DNA from: Ligilactobacillus salitolerans
GTDB taxonomy: Bacteria; Bacillota; Bacilli; Lactobacillales; Lactobacillaceae
Reading direction: 5' to 3'
Assembly: GCF_003864415.1 (NCBI RefSeq)
Contig: NZ_BFFP01000027.1
Location: 1-38,745 of the forward strand
Length of the DNA: 38,745 nt
Part shown: positions 34,097 to 38,745 of the stretch, one piece after another
How positions within the stretch are numbered: the stretch's first letter is position 1
How the letters are laid out: every line of letters begins with the position of its first letter
Position numbers and translations under genes: made by a program
Notes under the pieces: model-generated
The model's database searches: none
What the model was told of the DNA's origin: nothing
Seen by the model: only the letters and a program-made list of their open reading frames with translations

Positions 34097-34489
34097 TTAC
34101 CAATCTCCTAACAAATCATCTAGTTTAGTTGATATACCCATATTTGTAGATTCAACTTTTATTTTTCCATCCACAGAAACCTTGTCAATATTTGTATCAA
34201 AACGTAGTGACTTATCACTATTTACGTATCCTTCGACATCGATACCGCCCATGGGATTATGTTCTACTGAACTATAGTCGATCGTTATTTTTTTGATGAA
34301 ATTTTTCTTATCGGATTCCCTCAAATCATCTTCTATTACACTATGATACTTCTTCACATAACTGACCATTTCTTCATGCTGCTGTTCTTCTTTTTGATTC
34401 AAGTAATATTTCCCGCCTGCAATAACCCCGAAAATTAAAACAACAACCATTATGATGCTGGATAAAATAATTTTAGTTTTCTTCTTCAT
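34097..34489 (-). CDS. Membrane-anchored DUF1310-like protein, candidate orphan immunity
   Basis: A 130-residue paralogue of the 31302-31691 gene: same membrane anchor (LSSIIMVVVLIFGVIAGG), QHEEMVSYVKKYHSVIEDD and EHNPMGGIDVEGYVN. The C-terminal third differs more. It lies 3 bp before the lipase pseudogene. Intact while its toxin is broken, it fits an orphan immunity gene, retained for protection against strains that still make the toxin. First gene of the array on its strand. Confidence 0.75.
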   Translation of the reverse strand: MKKKTKIILSSIIMVVVLIFGVIAGGKYYLNQKEEQQHEEMVSYVKKYHSVIEDDLRESDKKNFIKKITIDYSSVEHNPMGGIDVEGYVNSDKSLRFDTNIDKVSVDGKIKVESTNMGISTKLDDLLGDW

Positions 34490-34578
34490 CTGTTTACCCC
34501 AATAATTTGATCTTATCTTAAGTATAGACTAATTTTGGAATCGGTTGCTGCAATAAGCATAAGAAAAACGACACAAAT

Positions 34579-34623
34579 AAGGTACTCCATAACCAGAAAA
34601 TCAAAACGATTACGAAGTACCTT
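34579..34623 (-). terminator. Terminator of the ABC exporter operon
   Basis: AAGGTACT...TAATC pairs with GGTTA...AGTACCTT, a 16-bp helix with wobbles, followed on the minus strand by TTATTTGTG. Confidence 0.75.
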
Positions 34624-34654
34624 ACAAGTACCACAGAATATTTAAATGTAATTG

Positions 34655-35530
34655 CTATTCCACTGCGTGCTGTGCTTTCTTGCTTTTTGTTGCTAAATAC
34701 GATTCGATCCCCGCCACTGCTAAGGAAAAGGCAACAAAAATTACACCTGCGATCAGTAAGGTTTGCTGCAGATTTAAAAGCTCACTCCATTTCAATTGGA
34801 TCCCCATTTCCTGGGAAAACTGTTCACGAGCTGGGAGTGCTGGAAAAAACTGATTTAGGTCATCGTGTACGAGTAATTGGCGGTAGGCAGAAGCAATGTA
34901 CGCCCCAGGAGTAAGTTTGACTACTGCTTGTGCTACATCCGGTAAAATTCCAATTGGAATATACGCTCCAACTAAAAAACCAGAGATCGTTCCAACCACA
35001 CTGGCCAATGCACTAAGCGTATTCCGGTTTTTAACCATTAGCAAGATCACAGCATTAACCACCGAATTCAATAAAGATCCCAGGATCATCAGCGGCAGTA
35101 ATGTTAGGATAGTTTCTCCCGTGATCCGTAAATCATCAACCAGGTAAAAATAGCCATACATCATGAAAAAAACAACCACTTGCATGATAAAACCGATCAC
35201 GGCAGAACTTAAAATGTAGCCGAAGCTAAGTTGAAAGCGACTCGCACCAGTCAAAATCAGGTCAGCCTCAGCCTTTTTTTCATGGTCTTCTACTTTTTGG
35301 CTCATGGCAGACAGAGTCGTAGTAATTGCAGTTATTGCTAATGTACCGCTAATCAACCAGCTGTCCAAAAAACCTGCATGTGCTTGCGAACTTCCCCAAT
35401 CTCCAGTCAGATTATCTTTCAAAAAGGCAACATATAAAATAAACGAGATCAGCGCACCTAATAAGGAAAAGAAAACTCCAGATCTATTCCGAAAGTATAA
35501 TAGTAGATTCCGCCAGCATAAGGTCAGCAT
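34655..35530 (-). CDS. ABC-2 type transporter permease
   Basis: A 291-residue membrane protein with six hydrophobic segments and the ABC-2 pattern: NLLLYFRNRSGVFFSLLGAL at the start, a large loop with TTLSAMSQKVEDHEKKAEADLILTG split at Gln, and LVGAYIPIGILP before the last pair of helices. It starts 1 bp after the ATPase stop and forms the membrane half of the exporter. The substrate is unknown; in related LytTR-controlled loci such exporters act on peptides or protect the envelope. Confidence 0.88.
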   Translation of the reverse strand: MLTLCWRNLLLYFRNRSGVFFSLLGALISFILYVAFLKDNLTGDWGSSQAHAGFLDSWLISGTLAITAITTTLSAMSQKVEDHEKKAEADLILTGASRFQLSFGYILSSAVIGFIMQVVVFFMMYGYFYLVDDLRITGETILTLLPLMILGSLLNSVVNAVILLMVKNRNTLSALASVVGTISGFLVGAYIPIGILPDVAQAVVKLTPGAYIASAYRQLLVHDDLNQFFPALPAREQFSQEMGIQLKWSELLNLQQTLLIAGVIFVAFSLAVAGIESYLATKSKKAQHAVE

Positions 35531-35531
35531 T

Positions 35532-36401
35532 TTAATGCATCTCCTTTCCAGTCAGAGCAATAAAGGCATCGTTCATCGTCCCCTGCCTGTATTCAAAATC
35601 TGTTACCAAAGGTGCAGCCAAGGCTAAGATCTTTAATGCATGCTGCGGATCTTGAGGGAAGACTTGTAAACTATCTTCTGTCATTCGTTCATATTCCGCT
35701 GCCGGTCCCAACAGATCCTCCAGCTGATCAAGCTGTTTGGACTGCAACACAAGCCGGCTTCTAGCGTACTTTTGCTTCAACTGGTCAGCTGACCCAGCAG
35801 CTACTGCTTTGCCCTGGTCGATCACATAGACCATGTCCGCATTATCTGCTTCTTCCAAATAATGGGTCGTTAAGATGATCGTTAGACTCTGTTGCTGTCT
35901 AAGTTGCGCCAGCGCTGACCAGATCGCGCGACGCGTCTGGATATCTAGACCCGTGGTCGGTTCGTCCAAAAACAAGATCTCAGGTTGTCCCAACAGAGCC
36001 CGAACAATATCAACACGTCGTCGTTGTCCGCCAGAAAGTTTACCATAACGTTTATTTAAAAAATCACTCACACCCAATTTTTCAGCGACAGAAACTAGGT
36101 CTTGCCGCTCAAATTTACCGCCCAATTTAGCACGGACCCGCAAGTTCTCACTTACTGTTAATTCGTTGTCCAAAACACTGTTCTGAAAAACGACTCCGAT
36201 CCGAGGAGCTTTTTTAGCGTAGCTGATCTCCCCGCTCGTTGCTGGTAAAAGGCCTAATAACATTTCGACTGTGGTGGATTTTCCAGCCCCATTTGGTCCA
36301 AGCAAGGCTGTCAAGCTCCCTCTTTCCACTGTTAGATCCAAGTGGTCAACTGCAGTTTGTTTGCCAAAAACTTTGGTCAGATTTTTTGTTTGCAGATACA
36401 T
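35532..36401 (-). CDS. ABC transporter ATP-binding protein
   Basis: A 289-residue ATPase with Walker A GPNGAGKST near residue 38, signature LSGGQRRRVD near 133, Walker B ILFLDEPTTGLD near 153 and the switch His in LTTHYLEEAD. It is of the DrrA/NatA-like group that pairs with ABC-2 permeases. The ATG at 36401 is preferred because the GGGGGG ribosome site is 8 bases upstream; the longer frame begins with GTG inside that spacing. Confidence 0.93.
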   Translation of the reverse strand: MYLQTKNLTKVFGKQTAVDHLDLTVERGSLTALLGPNGAGKSTTVEMLLGLLPATSGEISYAKKAPRIGVVFQNSVLDNELTVSENLRVRAKLGGKFERQDLVSVAEKLGVSDFLNKRYGKLSGGQRRRVDIVRALLGQPEILFLDEPTTGLDIQTRRAIWSALAQLRQQQSLTIILTTHYLEEADNADMVYVIDQGKAVAAGSADQLKQKYARSRLVLQSKQLDQLEDLLGPAAEYERMTEDSLQVFPQDPQHALKILALAAPLVTDFEYRQGTMNDAFIALTGKEMH

Positions 36402-36433
36402 GAAATGCACCCCCCTTGTTAAGATTGGCTGCT

Positions 36434-36889
36434 TTACCTATTTTTCTTAATTTTGCGGTTGATCGCAGCAACATTTCTTCTAGTTCGCAACATACTCGAA
36501 AACCAAAAAACCAAGTAAATAACCACAAAAACTAGAACGTCACTGCTTAAGCTTGTAAGGTTTAAAGGATACCAACCCGCTAAATAGGCTAAAGCCATAA
36601 AACCAACTAGGGTCACACAAAAATGTGTCAGCGTCTGGCGTGCCAAGCTCCAATGATCCATCTCAAAAATCAAGACTGCAACTGCAAAAAGTGCTCCCAT
36701 TAAAGCCCAAATTAGAATGGAGAAAGATAAAACATTCAGCGAGTTAGACGAAGCTGATACAAAAACCGGGGTAGAGGGAGAATAGACATGCGCTCCCCAG
36801 GCATAGGAATAGCCCAACATTACCAGGAGACCATATGTCACGCCCAACGGTAAACCAAATAAAAAGTGATTAATAAGTCGTCGTTTCAT
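36434..36889 (-). CDS. DUF3021 family membrane protein
   Basis: A 151-residue protein with four membrane helices (around residues 8-28, 52-74, 85-105, 114-132) and a basic C-terminus, as in DUF3021. Such proteins are encoded next to LytTR regulators and are thought to hold the regulator at the membrane and inhibit it. Here its ATG overlaps the LytTR stop by 4 bases (ATGA), so they are translated together. The ABC exporter genes follow after 32 bp. Confidence 0.85.
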   Translation of the reverse strand: MKRRLINHFLFGLPLGVTYGLLVMLGYSYAWGAHVYSPSTPVFVSASSNSLNVLSFSILIWALMGALFAVAVLIFEMDHWSLARQTLTHFCVTLVGFMALAYLAGWYPLNLTSLSSDVLVFVVIYLVFWFSSMLRTRRNVAAINRKIKKNR

Positions 36890-37215
36890 ATACCCAGCCT
36901 CCTTTTGATGCGCGCAACATAACGTCGTGAGACAAATGATTCTTCTTGGGATTGGAAAATCAACTTAATGTTGCCATTTCCACTTAATTCCAGGTGATCT
37001 ATGTAGTTAAAATTAACGATTTCACCACTTGAAATTTGGATAAAATCTTTCGGTAAGACCTCAGCAAACTGATAGATACCAGCCGTTATTTCCTCAAAAA
37101 CCTCGGAAGTCTCAGTATAGACTCGAATAATTTTTTCTGGCAATAGTGGAGTAACCGTCTTTTCTTGGTAGCCCCACAATGGGACGCTATGTTTTTGCAG
37201 CTCATCGGCAATCAT
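36886..37215 (-). CDS. LytTR DNA-binding regulator, N-terminus apparently lost
   Basis: A 109-residue LytTR-domain protein (IIRVYTETSEVFEEITAG, DFIQISSGEIVNFNYIDHLEL, ESFVSRRYVARIKRRLGI). Stand-alone LytTR regulators of this type usually have a longer beta-rich N-terminus. Upstream of the ATG the same frame still encodes HVKEITPELQ, which fits the family, but lacks a start codon and meets a stop. A TTG with a strong GGGGGG site at 37262 opens a different frame (MKVNFFMLRKLPQSCR) that ends in TGA overlapping this ATG. So the gene seems frameshifted, with translation perhaps restarting at 37215. It may still bind the repeats upstream. Confidence 0.75.
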   Translation of the reverse strand: MIADELQKHSVPLWGYQEKTVTPLLPEKIIRVYTETSEVFEEITAGIYQFAEVLPKDFIQISSGEIVNFNYIDHLELSGNGNIKLIFQSQEESFVSRRYVARIKRRLGI

Positions 37216-37311
37216 CTGCAGCTCTGGGGTAATTTCCTTAACATGAAAAAATTAACTTTCAAGCCTACCCCCCAATTTCACAACAATTTGATTCATTCAT
37301 CTTTAAGTACA

Positions 37312-37400
37312 ATTATAACTGACGTTTTCGTCCACAAAGCCACGTTTAAATAATCGGTAGAAAATCTTCCATAAACGGTCAAAATTAACCATCAAACGTG
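37312..37400 (-). promoter_or_regulatory. Upstream region of the LytTR operon with ACGTTT repeats
   Basis: A TATAAT hexamer reads on the minus strand at 37312-37317, without a good -35. Upstream are CACGTTTGA and ACCGTTTAT on the minus strand, 21 bp apart; the latter fits the LytTR half-site pattern [TA][AC][CA]GTTN[AG][TG]. Two ACGTTT copies on the plus strand (37322, 37342) are 20 bp apart. Paired direct repeats about two helical turns apart are typical LytTR targets. Confidence 0.5.
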
Positions 37401-37406
37401 AGATTT

Positions 37407-37778
37407 TTACACTTCCCACGTCCGACTTTCATTGATCTTGGTCTTTGCTTTTACTAATTTAACTGGATCTAAATTCAGCTTGCCGCACATCAGAAAGGCG
37501 TAAGCTAAAACATCTGCCAGTTCTTCTTCCAGATGGATCTCCCGGTCGCGTGATAATTCTGCCTGCTCATCTTGCCACTGGAAGATCTCCAAGACTTCCG
37601 CTGCTTCCAGACTCAATGAAACAGCCAAGTCCTTGAGATTATGATAGAGACTCCAGCCCTTGTTTTCTCTAAACTTGATCATCATGTCCAGCACTTCTTG
37701 GTATTGCCGCGAAGTCAGCTGATCGACCTGTAAATTTTTGTTTGAACCATCTTTTTCTAAATTATGTACCTTCCCCAC
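37407..37778 (-). CDS. MazG-like nucleotide pyrophosphohydrolase
   Basis: A 123-residue all-helical NTP pyrophosphohydrolase of the MazG / RS21-C6 type, which removes pyrophosphate from (d)NTPs, often dCTP derivatives. Metal-binding Glu/Asp residues are in SLEAAEVLEIFQW and EEELADVLAYAF. The start appears to be GTG at 37778 with AGGGA upstream; no ATG occurs in frame before residue 32, which would cut the core. It is transcribed alone between the LytTR operon and the tnpB element. Confidence 0.85.
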   Translation of the reverse strand: MGKVHNLEKDGSNKNLQVDQLTSRQYQEVLDMMIKFRENKGWSLYHNLKDLAVSLSLEAAEVLEIFQWQDEQAELSRDREIHLEEELADVLAYAFLMCGKLNLDPVKLVKAKTKINESRTWEV

Positions 37779-37830
37779 AAGATTCCCTCATTTCCTGATT
37801 TTCTAACTAAATTGTAACCTAGGATGCTTT

Positions 37831-37962
37831 TGAACTACCACCCTTTAAAAAGGGTGGATTCTGGGAACACAGCAAACTTGTCAGTTAGATTTCTCTAAAA
37901 AGATAGCGGTCACTGCTATTTACCACGGCACGTTCCATGCCTTATTTTTTACAGTCACTAGT
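37831..37962 (-). mobile_element. Right end of the IS200/IS605-type element, candidate omega-RNA region
   Basis: Downstream of tnpB on the minus strand are hairpins GGCA...TGCC and ATAGC...GCTAT, and at the end a perfect hairpin CCACCCTTT/AAAGGGTGG (37838-37857) followed by TAGTTCAA. Subterminal hairpins and this position fit the right end of an IS605-family element, where the TnpB guide RNA is made. The guide would be read from the flank left of about 37831. Confidence 0.65.
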
Positions 37963-38745
37963 TTAGACTAGTGCTTTATTTGGTGTGATTTGTGCTATTC
38001 CACGTTGGAGGATATTCTGACTAGCATTAATGTCACGGTCTAAGTGAGTGCCGCAAGTCGGGCATTGCCACTCACGGACGGCTAACCATTCATGTTGACT
38101 TAGACCGTCAAATTGGTGGTTTTTCTGACCACAAGCACTGCATATCCTGCTGGTGTATTTCGGGTCAACCATGATTAGTTGCTTGCCATACCAGTCGCAT
38201 TTATATTGCAACATGGTAACTAATTTTCCCCAACCAGCGTTGGAAATTGCACGGGCAAGGTGGTGGTTTTTCAACATACCCTGCGTATTGAGTTTTTCCA
38301 CGACAATCACGTCGAAATCTTGGACTAATTGCGTGGTCAACTTTTGCAGTTTATCGTTTCGACGATCACTGACCTGCCGTTTGAGTTTTGCCACCGTTCG
38401 TCGTGCCTGCTGGTAACGTGGAAACTGACGTAAGCTAGTGCGTGGAAACAGCACTTTGTCGTGCTTATCAAAGGCAATTTCCTTGAGTGCATTTCGTCGG
38501 CGACGTGCCATCTTGCGCTCCCACACTCTAATCTGTTTCCTTGCATCAGTGTCAAAATGTACCATGTTGACTTTCTGACCGTTGGACAAAATCATGAGGC
38601 TATCTAAACCAAGGTCAATACCGACAGCCTGCTTTGTTTTTGGTTTGAGAGCTTGTTTTTCGCCCTCAATCAAAATTGTGGCGTAATATTGACCTTGCGA
38701 GTTGATCCGGACGGTTGCCCGTCTAACTTTGCCGGTCAAAATACG
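37963..38745 (-). CDS. tnpB: TnpB, RNA-guided nuclease of an IS200/IS605 element, 5' partial
   Basis: The frame continues past the right edge, so only the C-terminal ~260 residues are present. The RuvC-like triad is intact: Asp in AVGIDLGLDS, Glu in VIVVEKLNTQ, Asp in LDRDINASQNIL. The zinc finger CSACGQ...CPTCGTH lies between the last two. TnpB cuts DNA at sites given by its omega-RNA and helps keep the element in place; tnpA is not visible in the window. Intact catalytic residues suggest a functional nuclease. Confidence 0.93.
   Translation of the reverse strand, partial: RILTGKVRRATVRINSQGQYYATILIEGEKQALKPKTKQAVGIDLGLDSLMILSNGQKVNMVHFDTDARKQIRVWERKMARRRRNALKEIAFDKHDKVLFPRTSLRQFPRYQQARRTVAKLKRQVSDRRNDKLQKLTTQLVQDFDVIVVEKLNTQGMLKNHHLARAISNAGWGKLVTMLQYKCDWYGKQLIMVDPKYTSRICSACGQKNHQFDGLSQHEWLAVREWQCPTCGTHLDRDINASQNILQRGIAQITPNKALV

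Overview
The window reads as a chromosome segment of a lactic acid bacterium of the family Lactobacillaceae. The signs are strong AGGAGG-type ribosome binding sites, sigma-A promoters (TTGACA/TATAAT), CcpA-type cre sites, many PTS genes, AdhE with a Rex-type operator, a LytTR/DUF3021 regulator pair and lactobacillus-like protein sequences. I cannot name a species. Most genes lie on the minus strand.

Layout. 1-1016: 3' part of a PRD/EIIB/EIIA PTS-type transcription regulator. 1094-3793: amino-sugar switch genes nagB and glmS, with NagR-like operators in the nagB promoter and a weaker match before glmS. 4241-6922: adhE with a Rex-like palindrome just after its -10. 7292-10644: mnmG and mnmE, tRNA wobble-uridine modification, mnmE having a terminator-like leader. 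10883-13464: plus-strand operon for a class I aminotransferase and a D-2-hydroxyacid dehydrogenase, preceded by a 19-residue leader peptide rich in Trp/Tyr/Phe codons and a set of mutually exclusive hairpins ending in a terminator. 14031-21074: accessory genes: DHA2 efflux pump, an orphan OpuC-like binding lipoprotein, a CcpA-controlled SDR, a sugar MFS carrier, and TetR / DUF4097 / GlsB-type genes. 21275-29108: sugar uptake: an orphan cellobiose-type EIIC, a mannose-family PTS operon with a serine hydrolase, a small membrane protein and a GH1 6-phospho-beta-glucosidase. The EIIC and glucosidase promoters share an operator-like motif in the same position plus a cre site.

29295-34489 is the most unusual block. 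It holds two lipases whose different N-terminal lipase domains are joined to an almost identical C-terminal helical domain, each preceded at 3 nt by a small membrane-anchored protein; a broken third lipase with its own DUF1310-like partner; and two small helical proteins downstream. This looks like a toxin-immunity array of reverse-architecture lipases (lipase first, targeting domain last), comparable to the type VII-secreted lipase TslA of Staphylococcus aureus. No secretion machinery is in the window.

34655-37215 is a LytTR regulator / DUF3021 / ABC-2 exporter operon whose regulator seems to have lost its normal N-terminus. 37407-37778 is a MazG-type pyrophosphohydrolase. The window ends inside a tnpB gene with its right end and candidate omega-RNA region (37831-38745).

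Two points deserve most attention: the aromatic-amino-acid leader peptide attenuator at 10883-11217 and the lipase array at 29295-34489. A diverged 42-bp-period tandem repeat family also appears at two separate intergenic sites (4030 and 13618).
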